Under the pieces are notes generated by a model. That model saw nothing but the letters and a program-made list of their open reading frames with translations, did no database searches and had not been told where the DNA came from. The position numbers and the translations under genes were made by a program. From positions 12,211 to 76,210 of the forward strand of contig JAYVOF010000234.1 of assembly GCA_043758105.1 (NCBI GenBank): 64,000 nucleotides of DNA, in the 5' to 3' direction. Shown here piece by piece: positions 8,619-17,158 of this stretch. The stretch comes from JANPPS01 sp043758105. GTDB lineage: Bacteria; Pseudomonadota; Alphaproteobacteria; Acetobacterales; Acetobacteraceae. Positions within the stretch are counted from its first letter, which is position 1. Each line of letters begins with the position of its first letter.

Positions 8619-9313
8619 TGCTGGATGTGGCCGGCCTCAGCGCGTTCTATGGCCGGGCGCAGGTGCTGTTCAACGTGGGCTTCCGGGTGGCGCACGGGGA
8701 CGTGCTGGTCTTGCTGGGCCGCAATGGGGCCGGCAAGAGCACGATCCTGAAATCGCTGATGGGCCTCGTGCCCCCGCACGGCGTCGTGCGGTTCGAGGGG
8801 CGGAACATCGCCGGGTGGGAGACCTATGAGATCGCCCGCGCCGGCATCGGCTATGTGCCCGAGGACCGGCGCGTGTTTGCGGATCTGACGGTAATGGAAA
8901 ACCTCGAGGTCGGCCGGCGGCCCTCCTATGCCGGGGCCGGCTGGACGCCGGACCGCCTGTTCGGCCTGTTCCCCAATCTCGGCCTGATGCGCCACCGCCG
9001 GGCCGCCCGGATGAGCGGCGGCGAGCAGCAGATGCTGACCATCGCCCGTACGCTGATGGGCAACCCCAGGCTGATTTTACTGGACGAACCGAGTGAGGGC
9101 CTGGCCCCCCTGGTCGTGCAGCAAATGGCGACCGCCATCCGCGCGATGCGGGACGAGGGGGTGACCGTCCTGCTGGCCGAACAAAATCTGCATTTCGCCG
9201 CCCGCGTGGCCGACAGCGCCGTGGTGGTGGAACGCGGCCGTGTCGCCTGGTCCGGCACCATGGCCGGACTGCTGGAAGACGGCGCGGCGCGGGAGGCGTA
9301 TTTGTCGGTTTAG
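8618..9313 (+). CDS. livF: ABC transporter ATP-binding protein, LivF type
   Basis: Second ATPase of the importer. ATG at 8618 overlaps the livG stop (TGATG); a TTG three bases earlier is possible but unlikely. Visible are Walker A GRNGAGKS, the LivF-typical GIGYVPEDRRVF, signature MSGGEQQML, Walker B LILLDEPSEGLAP, and LLAEQNLHFA in the H-loop region. A palindromic repeat begins 11 bases after the stop and may act as the operon's transcript end. Confidence 0.93.
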   Translation: MLDVAGLSAFYGRAQVLFNVGFRVAHGDVLVLLGRNGAGKSTILKSLMGLVPPHGVVRFEGRNIAGWETYEIARAGIGYVPEDRRVFADLTVMENLEVGRRPSYAGAGWTPDRLFGLFPNLGLMRHRRAARMSGGEQQMLTIARTLMGNPRLILLDEPSEGLAPLVVQQMATAIRAMRDEGVTVLLAEQNLHFAARVADSAVVVERGRVAWSGTMAGLLEDGAAREAYLSV

Positions 9314-9324
9314 TACTATTGACC

Positions 9325-9416
9325 GTCATTGCGAGCCGCTTGGCAAAGCAATCCAGGAGCGACGAGCACGCCTGTCGCCCCTGGGTCACCACGCCCCAAG
9401 CGGGGTTCGCGATGAC
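9325..9416. repeat. Palindromic repeat, copy 2
   Basis: Same family as copy 1, running from GTCATTGCGAGCCGCTTGG to GGTTCGCGATGAC with a central CCAGGAGC/GCCCCTGG pairing block. It lies between the convergent livF and acyltransferase genes, 11 and 25 bases from their stops, a position suitable for a bidirectional hairpin. Confidence 0.92.
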
Positions 9417-9441
9417 GAGTCACTTGCATCGGCCGTTGGTA

Positions 9442-10365
9442 TCATTTGACCGGTAGCCGGGCACAGAGATTGTAGCGGTCAACGCCGCCCCAGGCATACT
9501 TATACGCCTCATTGCCTCGCAAGAAATCCGCCTCCCACCGACCCTCGGCCTGGGCCTCCTCCAGCATGGCGGCCAGCAATAAGGTTCCCGGACTGATCTC
9601 GGCAAAGCCGGCGTCGAAGCCGCTGAGGTAAAACAGGATGCGCCCCTCGGCCAGCAGCGCATAGCAGGCGGCGGCCACAATCCCCTGCACGCGAAGCACC
9701 TGCAACCGCAGCAGACCGGCGGCGACCAGACCGGGCGCGCTCGCCCGGTGAAACGCGAGGACCGCCGCGTCCGCGAGCACGCCCGCCTCGCCCTGTCCGG
9801 TCCAGCGCGCGGTGTGGAGCCGGATCAGATGCTCCAGCAGCGGCGGCGCGGTCTCCGGCGTGGCGCGCTCCATCGTGAACCCGCCCGCCCGCGCCGCGCG
9901 GTTGCGGTTCATACGCAGCTTCCGCGCCGTGCGGGGCGGCAGCAGGGTCATCACCGTGCCGGTCAGGGCCAAGGCCGGGCAGGGCGCGGTGGCGGACCAC
10001 GCGGCCGGGAGCGTCCGCAGGGCCGCACCTGGCGGCACCTCCATTAGTTCGACCGGGCCGGGGAGCGCAGCCACCAGCGGCATCACTGGCTGCCCCGGCA
10101 CCAGCAGCGCATCGTGATAGTCGGTCATCCCCGCCCCGATCGGTAGGCAGCGCCCATCCAGCGCATACATCGGCAGCACACCCGTCAGCACCCCGCTCGC
10201 GCGGGCCACCGCGACCCGCGCCTGACCGTTGCCGAATTGCCGCCACCACGGCAGCAGCCAGGCCGGGTGGGCGAACGGCGTGGCACCCGGCACAAGGGAC
10301 CACAGCGCCGTCCACTCCGGCTCCAGCGCAAACACCGCCGCGTCCGTGTCCAGCAGGGTGATCAA
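9442..10365 (-). CDS. BioF2/FemAB-like GNAT acyltransferase
   Basis: A 307-residue protein of the GNAT superfamily group often called BioF2-like or CelD-like, found in polysaccharide loci. Support comes from the N-terminal PEWTALWSLVPGATPFAHPAWL, the RMNRNRAARAGGFTMERATP block, and the C-terminal LSGFDAGFAEISPGTLLLAAMLEEAQAEG with DFLRGNEAYKYAWGG, the latter a hallmark of this group. It is the last gene of the minus-strand saccharide operon and overlaps the upstream GT4 by four bases. A role in acylating the product is inferred. Confidence 0.8.
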   Translation of the reverse strand: MITLLDTDAAVFALEPEWTALWSLVPGATPFAHPAWLLPWWRQFGNGQARVAVARASGVLTGVLPMYALDGRCLPIGAGMTDYHDALLVPGQPVMPLVAALPGPVELMEVPPGAALRTLPAAWSATAPCPALALTGTVMTLLPPRTARKLRMNRNRAARAGGFTMERATPETAPPLLEHLIRLHTARWTGQGEAGVLADAAVLAFHRASAPGLVAAGLLRLQVLRVQGIVAAACYALLAEGRILFYLSGFDAGFAEISPGTLLLAAMLEEAQAEGRWEADFLRGNEAYKYAWGGVDRYNLCARLPVK

Positions 10366-11534
10366 GCGGCGCGGCTGGACCGGGTGGCGGCCAAGGTGTG
10401 GTAGCGCTCCAGATGCAGCGCCACCATTCGCTCCACCGAGAACCGCTGCTGCGCCACCCGGCGGCAGACCTGCGGATCGAGCGTGCCGATCCGCCCGATG
10501 GCGCGCACCATGCCGGCGACGTCATCGACGATGAAGCCGGTGCGGCCATCCTCCACGACCTCTGGCAGCGCGCCCTGGCGGAAGGCGATGACCGGCGCGC
10601 CGCACGAAGCGGCCTCCATGGCGACGAGCGAGCTGGTTTCGGCACATAGGCTCGGGACCAGCAGCCCCCGTGCGGCGGCCAGCAGGCGGCGCTTCTGCCG
10701 GAATCCAACCGGCCCCACATAGCGGCGCAGCCGGTCGAGCCGGGGGGCGATGTCCCGGTCGAAATACTCCCGGTGCGCGGTGTAGCCGAACACCTCACCG
10801 GCGACGATCAACGGCACTCGTGCGGCGTGGGCGGCATCGAGGGCCAGGTGCACGCCCTTTTCGGGACAAATCCGTGCCAACACCAGGAATGCCGGTCCCC
10901 GCCGCGGATGCACGTGACCAAGGGCCGCAATCGGCACGCCGTTCGGGATGGGCGGCAGCATGCGGGGACTGGGCGGTGCAGCCTGCATTTGGCTCGCGGA
11001 CACGCAGTGCAGCCAGGTGCCGGGCCGGCTGGGATCGAGGGCCTCGGGCGGATACCAGTCGGGCGGCAAATGCAGCGTCGCCAGCACCGGGGGGCCCGGC
11101 GGCGGCAGAGTGTGGTGGAAATCGAGGCCGTGCATGTGGATGAGGTCCACCGGCCCGGTCGCCACGATCCGCTCCAGGATGCGCCGCACATCGTGTTGCC
11201 GGGCCCGGTGGAACGCATCGTCGATCGGCTGGCCCGGCGCGGGCGCGGGGTAGAACATCAGCTCTCCGGCCGTGACCGATCCGGCGCACGCCACCACGAT
11301 ACTGCGATGCCCGGCCGCCACCAGCGCCTGGTCGAGCGCGGTCAACACCTGCTCCGACCCCCCAACCGAGTCCGGGCCGACCGGCGCCAACGAATAGGCC
11401 ACGCTCACCACAGTCAGCCGATCTTCCTTCCCCCTCTCCCCTCGGGAGAGGGCCGGGGTGAGGGAAGCAACCGGCACCGGCTGGTGGTGTAGCATTCCGT
11501 CCGACCCGAAAAGCGGGCGTGCTGTTTCCCTCAC
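10362..11534 (-). CDS. GT4-type glycosyltransferase
   Basis: Nucleotide-sugar glycosyltransferase of the GT4/GT-B class. Homology should begin at VVSVAYSLAPVG, with the donor-site regions LVLARICPEKGVHLALDAA and SLCAETSSLVAMEAASCGAPVIAF (EX7E type). The first 36 or so residues from GTG 11534, including SLTPALSRGERGK, are translation of a REP-like hairpin, so the real start may be CTG 11417 or GTG 11411. It overlaps the acyltransferase gene downstream. Confidence 0.85.
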   Translation of the reverse strand: MRETARPLFGSDGMLHHQPVPVASLTPALSRGERGKEDRLTVVSVAYSLAPVGPDSVGGSEQVLTALDQALVAAGHRSIVVACAGSVTAGELMFYPAPAPGQPIDDAFHRARQHDVRRILERIVATGPVDLIHMHGLDFHHTLPPPGPPVLATLHLPPDWYPPEALDPSRPGTWLHCVSASQMQAAPPSPRMLPPIPNGVPIAALGHVHPRRGPAFLVLARICPEKGVHLALDAAHAARVPLIVAGEVFGYTAHREYFDRDIAPRLDRLRRYVGPVGFRQKRRLLAAARGLLVPSLCAETSSLVAMEAASCGAPVIAFRQGALPEVVEDGRTGFIVDDVAGMVRAIGRIGTLDPQVCRRVAQQRFSVERMVALHLERYHTLAATRSSRAA

Positions 11535-11564
11535 CCCAGCCCTCTCCCGGAGGGAGAGGGGGCG
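11430..11564. repeat. Pair of inverted REP-like GAGGGAGAGGG elements
   Basis: CCCTCTCCCCTCGGGAGAGGG followed by CCGGGGTGAGGG occurs at 11431-11464. Its inverted partner CCCTCACCCCAG with CCCTCTCCCGGAGGGAGAGGG sits at 11528-11560. They face each other across about 65 bases and straddle the 5' end of the GT4 frame. Each arm is itself a hairpin with a stem of about nine pairs. Confidence 0.8.
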
Positions 11565-11577
11565 TTTTTTTCGGGGT

Positions 11578-12498
11578 CTATAATGGCTGCCCCATCGCCG
11601 TCATCGCGCCAACAGACGCGTATCGCCGGGTCATGGCGGCGCAGAATTCGGCGAATTCTTCCGGATGCTTCGGCACCGCCGTGTGATGCGGCCATTGGCC
11701 CTTGTCTTCCGGCGTGAAGCAGTAGGTGACGGTGACTTGAAAATCCTCCAAGGCCCGCATTTGCCGGTCGAACCAGCGCTCCGCATCCGGGCGGAACCAG
11801 TCGGCCCAAGACAAGCCGGTGCGGAGATACGTGACCCCCATGTCCTTCATGTGCCGGACGGCGTCATCCAGCCGGTGATCCTCGTAATGGAACCATTGGC
11901 ACAGGCCGATCTCCGGCGTGAATTCATGGAAGATCTTCGCCGCCCGCTTCGGCCGGCCGTTTTCATCGAGCAATCCCATGTGGAAATGCCGGTAATACGA
12001 GCTACCCTCCGCCTCCCGATGCCGGGTCGTGGCGGGCCACGCGGCGGGCAAATCATAGAGCGAATACCAATGGATGCGCGGCACCAGCCCCCGCAGCAAC
12101 CCGGCGGTGCGGCGGAGGCCCCATTCCTGCACCTCCTCCGCGCCGAACGTGCTGATGCCGACCTCACTCACCCACAGCGGCAAATCCGTCACGGCCCGGA
12201 TGCTATCGAGTTTGGCCGGCCACTCGTCCAGCATCCAGTGATTCCAATCGAGCGGGAAGCCGTGCACCGCCACCGCGTCCAGATGATCCAGCGTGCCATG
12301 GCCCTGCAGCACGCGGATGAAATCGGGGTCGATCGGACTGATGCCGCCCAACACCCGCGGTAATCCGGGTGCCTCGGACGCGATGGCCTGACCGGCGAGC
12401 TTGGTCATCTGCGCGAACACGGCCCAGCCGGGGTCATTCTCGAAATCCCAGTGCGATTTGTTGTTCGGCTCGTTCCAGATCATCGCCGCTTCGATCAT
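11578..12498 (-). CDS. Glycoside-hydrolase-like TIM barrel, apparently circularly permuted
   Basis: A 306-residue protein resembling clan-A glycosidases (GH39/GH5-like). ATG 12498 overlaps the methyltransferase stop. The protein begins almost at the acid/base motif (WNEPNN, Glu10). It continues with LPRVLGGISPIDP and DAVAVHGFPLDW, the nucleophile motif LWVSEVG (Glu112) and IHWYSLYDLP. Only after residue 196 comes the part that normally opens such a barrel: HRLDDAVRHMKDMGVTYLRTGLSWAD, FDRQMRALEDFQVTVTYCFTPE, then HPEEFAEFCAAMTRRYA. Its place in a sugar operon suggests cleavage or transfer of a glycoside. Confidence 0.75.
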   Translation of the reverse strand: MIEAAMIWNEPNNKSHWDFENDPGWAVFAQMTKLAGQAIASEAPGLPRVLGGISPIDPDFIRVLQGHGTLDHLDAVAVHGFPLDWNHWMLDEWPAKLDSIRAVTDLPLWVSEVGISTFGAEEVQEWGLRRTAGLLRGLVPRIHWYSLYDLPAAWPATTRHREAEGSSYYRHFHMGLLDENGRPKRAAKIFHEFTPEIGLCQWFHYEDHRLDDAVRHMKDMGVTYLRTGLSWADWFRPDAERWFDRQMRALEDFQVTVTYCFTPEDKGQWPHHTAVPKHPEEFAEFCAAMTRRYASVGAMTAMGQPL

Positions 12499-13253
12499 CG
12501 CGCACCTCGCTCTGGATAAACGGCGCCATATCGCGCATCCGGCAGCGTCGCCCGGCGGCAAATAAACACCTCGTCCTCTGGGTTCGCCTCGATCGTGAAG
12601 CCCGCCGCACGCAGCATGGCGGCCGAGCAGGCGCGGTTAGGCACCCACCAATTCGTATTGTCATGACTGTAACGATGCTCGATGAAATGGAGCTTCGGGT
12701 AGCCGGGGTCATCGAAGAAGGCGGTTTCGGCGAAGTCGTAATCGGACGCGACCGGCATGATCTCTGCCGAACCCCGCTGCAAAGATTGAAACACCAGCGT
12801 GTCGCGCGCCACGTGCTCATGGATCAAATCGAGCGCCAGCAACGGGTGACGTAAGTGATATAACACACCAATAAACAATACGATGTCGAACCGCTCACCA
12901 ATACTGGCCACATCATATACCGATAGCTGCCGGAACTCGATATCTATCCCCTGCACCTCGGCCGCAAACCGGGCCTGCGCCAAATAATCCTCGTCGAAAT
13001 CGATCCCCAGCACCCGCGCCGCCCCGCGTCGCTTCATCTCCATGGAGTAGAAACCGGCGTTGCAGCCAATATCCAGCACCGTCTTCCCGGCGAGGTCCGC
13101 CGGAAGGCTGTCCTGAAAACGCCGCCACTTGATGGCGGGGTAATCCCCCAAGAAATGCTCGGGCGCGGTCTGCACGCCGCGCAATTCCATATTGTGAAAC
13201 CACGGCCCCAGCGCCGCCGCCCGCGCCCGGATACCGTCCTCGGTCCAGCTCAT
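12495..13253 (-). CDS. SAM-dependent methyltransferase (resembles Rta_06860 / TIGR04290 type)
   Basis: A class I methyltransferase of 252 residues. ATG 13253 (MSWTEDGIRARAAALGPW) overlaps the preceding gene's stop; the longer frame is a shadow. SAM-binding motif I is TVLDIGCNAGFYSMEM, with the acidic residue after strand 2 in VLGIDFDEDYL and the later strand FDIVLFIGVLYHLRHPLLAL. The N-terminal FHNMELRGVQTAPEHFLGDYPAIKW block is typical of this glycan-associated group. The likely substrate is the saccharide built by the operon, by inference. Confidence 0.85.
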   Translation of the reverse strand: MSWTEDGIRARAAALGPWFHNMELRGVQTAPEHFLGDYPAIKWRRFQDSLPADLAGKTVLDIGCNAGFYSMEMKRRGAARVLGIDFDEDYLAQARFAAEVQGIDIEFRQLSVYDVASIGERFDIVLFIGVLYHLRHPLLALDLIHEHVARDTLVFQSLQRGSAEIMPVASDYDFAETAFFDDPGYPKLHFIEHRYSHDNTNWWVPNRACSAAMLRAAGFTIEANPEDEVFICRRATLPDARYGAVYPERGAR

Positions 13254-14005
13254 ACCGGGCTCCCCTCCAACACGGCCGGGGCGGCGCCGCCCAGCAGCCG
13301 CATGGCCTCGCGATACCCATTCAGCGTGCCCACATCGACGTAGCTGGACCCGGCCCGCACCGCCCATGCCTCCCCGCCCGCCGCCAGCCAGGCATTGACC
13401 AACGTGCCGATATATTCGTCCCGCCGCTCCCGCTCGAGCCACAGCCGGTGCAGCGCGTGCAAGATGGCACCCGGCATCCGGAACGCGCCCCAAATCCAGT
13501 TGGAACGGGCGTCGGCGGATTTCACCTGAATTTCCCGCACCCGTCCGTCCGCGTCATGATCCACCGCGTCGAACAGCTCCGGCCGATCGACCGGGAACAG
13601 CAAGAACGTGAGCCGGTCCAACGGCAGCCGGCACAGCGCGTCCGACGGGAACCACACCGTATCCGGCAGGCCCACGATCACCGCCTCGTCCAGTCCAATC
13701 AACGGGAGCGCTCGGAATATGGCGTCGCACAGCCCGACCGCGCCCGCCTGGCAGACATAGGCGATGCTGACATCCCCCACCGCGCCGCCGAAATACTGCA
13801 AAATGTCGCTCTTCCACGGTGAAATCACGAAGCAAATCTTGTCCGCCCCCGCGCGCACCATCCGCTCGATCAAATACTCGCTCACCGCCCGCGGCCGCTC
13901 GACGCCGCGTTCATCGATGCGCGAGCCCACCGGCAGCAATTCCTTACTGAACGCCAGCGGCTGGATACGGGTGCCGTTGCCCGCGGCCGGAATGATGCCC
14001 CACAT
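13250..14005 (-). CDS. Sugar-phosphate nucleotidyltransferase
   Basis: A 251-residue NTP transferase like glucose-1-phosphate thymidylyl/uridylyltransferases. It starts MWGIIPAAGNGTRIQPLAFSKELLPVG, the nucleotide-binding signature with the catalytic Lys in SKELLP. The metal/sugar region is EAVIVGLPDTVWFPSDAL, and GSSYVDVGTLNGYREAMRLL is the usual C-terminal motif. It should supply an activated sugar for the neighbouring glycosyltransferases. It overlaps the methyltransferase and abuts the glycosyltransferase gene upstream. Confidence 0.88.
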   Translation of the reverse strand: MWGIIPAAGNGTRIQPLAFSKELLPVGSRIDERGVERPRAVSEYLIERMVRAGADKICFVISPWKSDILQYFGGAVGDVSIAYVCQAGAVGLCDAIFRALPLIGLDEAVIVGLPDTVWFPSDALCRLPLDRLTFLLFPVDRPELFDAVDHDADGRVREIQVKSADARSNWIWGAFRMPGAILHALHRLWLERERRDEYIGTLVNAWLAAGGEAWAVRAGSSYVDVGTLNGYREAMRLLGGAAPAVLEGSPV

Positions 14006-15072
14006 CAGACCGTCTCCCCCACACTCTCGAATGCCGCCACCATCTCCGCCGCGCGGCGTTCGGCGGTATGTTCGGCCAGCGTCCGCGCCCGCGCCCGCGC
14101 CGCGATCCGATCCAGCTCCGCGTCTGACCGGTCCAGCGCCGCCAGAGCATCCGCCGTCGTCTCGGCCACCAAAATCTCTTCGCCCGGCGTGAAGAAATTC
14201 TCAAGTCCCGGCCAGGCATCGGTCAAGATCGGCACCCCGCACGACGCCGCCTCGAACAGCCGTCCGGACGGGCACCAGCCCATGCGCGCCATGGCGTCCC
14301 GCGTCACGTTCAATGTCAGCCGCGCCGACGAATAGAATGCCTTGTGCTCGGGCGGCGGTAGATGGCGGACGAAATGGGTGTTCGCGGTCCACGGAAATTC
14401 GTCCGGATATTGCGCGCCGCCGATCACGAACCGCGCCTCCGGCAGGAGCCGCGCGGGCTGCACGAATAGGCGCTCCAGCGCCGCCTGCCGGTCCGTCGCA
14501 TAGGTACCGAGATAGGACAGCAGCGCCGTATATTCCGGACGGGGACCCACCCGGTGATGCACGGCCGGGTCGACCGAGCCATAGATCGGCATCACCCGGT
14601 GCGCGCCGAGCTGGGTGCGCAACGCATCGAGCGCCGGGCCCCCGGTGTAACTCAGCACGAGGTCGAACCCGGCCAGCCCCTCTGGCCCCACATACGGCAC
14701 CGTCTCCCCGGACGCGAGGCGCGCCAGCGTCACCGGCGTGTCCAGATCATAGAAGCAGCGAATGGCCCGGCTTTCCTCGACTATCTCGGTCGCCATCAGG
14801 GCATCCGGGCAATAGGAAGTCACCATCGCCACGTCCGCATCCGCCACGGCGCCGCGCATGGCGGGATGCGGCCAGCCTTCATACAACACCAGCTCACCGC
14901 CGGGCGGGAGCGCGTGCAAATCCCGGTGGGCGGCGTAGTACGGCACGTCGCGCTCGAAGAAAACGACCCGGTGTCCGGCGTCCAGCAGCGCCGCAATCAG
15001 CCCGCGCCACAGGGCGGCATGGCCGTTGCCCCACGATGAACTGACGGAGAGGCCGAAGATGACGATCTTCAT
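14005..15072 (-). CDS. CgeB-like glycosyltransferase, paralogue 1
   Basis: A 355-residue GT-B fold protein of the CgeB-like group. It opens MKIVIFGLSVSSSWGNGHAA and has the C-terminal donor-site pattern SGRLFEAASCGVPILTDAWPGLENFFTPGEEILVAE. It is a clear paralogue of the next gene (shared SSWGNGHA, FERD.P.YA..RDL, SFTGGP/SYTGGP, RLFEAA.CGVPI). The stop overlaps the start of the nucleotidyltransferase. The two copies probably add successive sugars; acceptor unknown. Confidence 0.85.
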   Translation of the reverse strand: MKIVIFGLSVSSSWGNGHAALWRGLIAALLDAGHRVVFFERDVPYYAAHRDLHALPPGGELVLYEGWPHPAMRGAVADADVAMVTSYCPDALMATEIVEESRAIRCFYDLDTPVTLARLASGETVPYVGPEGLAGFDLVLSYTGGPALDALRTQLGAHRVMPIYGSVDPAVHHRVGPRPEYTALLSYLGTYATDRQAALERLFVQPARLLPEARFVIGGAQYPDEFPWTANTHFVRHLPPPEHKAFYSSARLTLNVTRDAMARMGWCPSGRLFEAASCGVPILTDAWPGLENFFTPGEEILVAETTADALAALDRSDAELDRIAARARARTLAEHTAERRAAEMVAAFESVGETV

Positions 15073-16139
15073 GCCGCAACCCGCGCCAGCGCCTCATGGA
15101 CATAGGCCTCCAGCTCCGCCGCCCGGTGGTCCCCGGTATGCGCCGCCAGCACCCGGGCGCGCCCGGCGGCACCGATCGCCTGACGCCGCGCCTCCGGCAT
15201 GTCCCGCAGCGCGGCCAGCACATCCGCCGCGGTGTCGGCCACGATGATTTCAGTGCCCGGGTGGAAGAACGCATCGAGGCCCGGCCAGGCATCGCTGATG
15301 ATCGGCACGCCGCAGCACGCGGCCTCGAACAGGCGGACGCTCGGGCTATAGCCGCGCCGCACCATGTCGGCGCGGGTGACGTTCAGCGTAAAGCGCTGCG
15401 CCGTATAGAACGCCCGGTGCGCGTCCGGCGCTACGTGTTCCATCCGTGTAACGGATCCCCAGGCGATCCCGTCCGGATATTGCGGCCCCGCCACCACGAA
15501 GCGCCCCGCGGCCCAGGCACGGGCCGGGTCCCGCAACAGCCGCTCCAGCGCCGGCTGCCGGTCCGGACTATAGGTGCCCAAATATCCGAGGTCCCAGCGC
15601 GCCGCCGCATCCGGGTCCGGCCGATACACCTCTGGATCGGCTGAGCAATACAATGCCCGTGCCGCCGGGGCACCCAGGGTGCGCTCCAGATAGGTGAGCG
15701 TTGGGCCGCCGGTGAACGAGAGATAAAGGCCATACCCGCGCAGCAACTCCGGCGTGAGATAGTCACAGCTGCCATCCGCCAGCGCCGCCAGGGTCACCGG
15801 CGTGTCGATGTCATAGAACGCGACCAGACCCGGCGCGTCACGCTGCAAGCGGCGTCCGATGTCGATCCCGTCCGGCACGTAGGAGCCGAGGATCACGAGG
15901 TCCGCCCCGGCGATCTGCGCGGCCCACCGGTCCAGCTCGGCCACCGACCTGTACAGCTGCGTGTCGCCGAACGGCGCGGCGGGCAAATCCCGGTTATCCG
16001 CATACCAGGGCCGATCCCGTTCCAAAAACAGCACCTCGTGCCCACGCCGGGTGAGCCCCCGCACCAACCCGCGATAGGTGGTGGCGTGGCCGTTGCCCCA
16101 GGACGAGGTGATGGTGAGGCCGAGGATGACGATCCGCAC
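15069..16139 (-). CDS. CgeB-like glycosyltransferase, paralogue 2
   Basis: A 356-residue paralogue of the gene at 14005, beginning MRIVILGLTITSSWGNGHATTYRG and carrying SVRLFEAACCGVPIISDAWPGLDAFFHPGTEIIVAD. The four-base overlap between the two paralogues suggests an old tandem duplication kept under joint translation. Both have the same length and the same domain order; the middle parts have diverged most, as expected if the acceptors differ. Confidence 0.85.
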   Translation of the reverse strand: MRIVILGLTITSSWGNGHATTYRGLVRGLTRRGHEVLFLERDRPWYADNRDLPAAPFGDTQLYRSVAELDRWAAQIAGADLVILGSYVPDGIDIGRRLQRDAPGLVAFYDIDTPVTLAALADGSCDYLTPELLRGYGLYLSFTGGPTLTYLERTLGAPAARALYCSADPEVYRPDPDAAARWDLGYLGTYSPDRQPALERLLRDPARAWAAGRFVVAGPQYPDGIAWGSVTRMEHVAPDAHRAFYTAQRFTLNVTRADMVRRGYSPSVRLFEAACCGVPIISDAWPGLDAFFHPGTEIIVADTAADVLAALRDMPEARRQAIGAAGRARVLAAHTGDHRAAELEAYVHEALARVAA

Positions 16140-16163
16140 CGGTGCCCTTTCTGTGTGCCGTGG

Positions 16164-17108
16164 TCAGTCTGTCTTGGCTACAAACCCTGCACCCGCGCCG
16201 GGGTTCCCTGGCAATGACAGCTGCGTGAGCAAGTCCTGCACGGGACGCTCCCACGCGCCGGGCCGGATTTGGCGGAACAGCCGGTGCGCCGGATACCACG
16301 GGCTCGTGGCCCCCCGCCCCCAGCGCCAATCCGCCTCCGCCGGCAGCAGCACCGCGGTGGGCGTGCCGACCGCCCCGGCCAGATGGGCGACCATGGTATC
16401 GACGGTCACCACGAGATCGAGCGCCCGGATCACCCGCGCCGTCTCCAGCACGTCTATGCTGCCTTGCGCCGGGTCGAACAAGCCGGCGCCGATCGCGGCC
16501 GGCCCACGCTGGAGGCTCACGAGCGTGCCATACGCTGCCAACGGCCGCAGTAGATCGAGCGGCAGGGACCGCCCCGCCTCCCACGCCCCCACCGCCCAAC
16601 ACACGCCGATATGCGGGCCCGGCCCCAGCCGTGCCGGTGCGACCGCCACCCTCACCGGCGGCGGGGACGCAAGGCGAAGCGCATGGCACAGCTCCATGAT
16701 TTCGATGTCACACTCCGAGGGCGTGGGATGGCCGGGGTCGAACGGAATGAACCGAACGGCCCCTCCCCCCGGCATGAGAAGCGGCAGCAACTCCGGCTGG
16801 ATTTCGACCGTCACCGACGCCGCGAGCGCGCGCAATGGCGCTAAAAACCGCACAAATTGCAGCGTATCCCCCAGCCCATGGTAACACCGCACCAGCACGT
16901 CCCGCCCCGCGAGCGGCCGCCCATCCCACACCCAGCGCTCGTGATACGGCCTGGCCGGGTCGTCTCGCAGCGCCGGATCGCGCCCCGCCAGCACCCGGTC
17001 GCTCACCGCCCATGCCGCCGAAAAATCCCCGTCCCGCATCGCGCGATCCCACGCCGCCCCGCTGTCGATTGCGGATTGAGGCAGCAAGGAATGGCCGGTA
17101 TCGCTCAT
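16164..17108 (-). CDS. GT9 (heptosyltransferase)-like protein
   Basis: A 314-residue protein. The N-terminus (WDRAMRDGDFSAAWAVSDRVLAGRDP) resembles a short TPR-like helix pair. The rest follows GT9: VLVRCYHGLGDTLQFVRFLAPLRALAASVTVEIQPELLPLL and DLVVTVDTMVAHLAGAVGTPTAVLLPAEADWRWG, the latter typical of ADP-heptose-type transferases. It is the first gene of the minus-strand saccharide set, 24 bases before the CgeB pair. A catalytic role is likely but not certain, as many TPR-GT9 proteins are uncharacterised. Confidence 0.8.
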   Translation of the reverse strand: MSDTGHSLLPQSAIDSGAAWDRAMRDGDFSAAWAVSDRVLAGRDPALRDDPARPYHERWVWDGRPLAGRDVLVRCYHGLGDTLQFVRFLAPLRALAASVTVEIQPELLPLLMPGGGAVRFIPFDPGHPTPSECDIEIMELCHALRLASPPPVRVAVAPARLGPGPHIGVCWAVGAWEAGRSLPLDLLRPLAAYGTLVSLQRGPAAIGAGLFDPAQGSIDVLETARVIRALDLVVTVDTMVAHLAGAVGTPTAVLLPAEADWRWGRGATSPWYPAHRLFRQIRPGAWERPVQDLLTQLSLPGNPGAGAGFVAKTD

Positions 17109-17158
17109 CCCCGTGCAACGCCGCCCGGCGCGTGACGTTGCCCGACCGAGGGTCCGTC

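Noticed and set aside
11540..11575. Rho-independent terminator on the plus strand (hairpin followed by T7)
   Set aside because: The hairpin and T run exist, but no plus-strand gene is upstream; it is better explained as a REP-like element.
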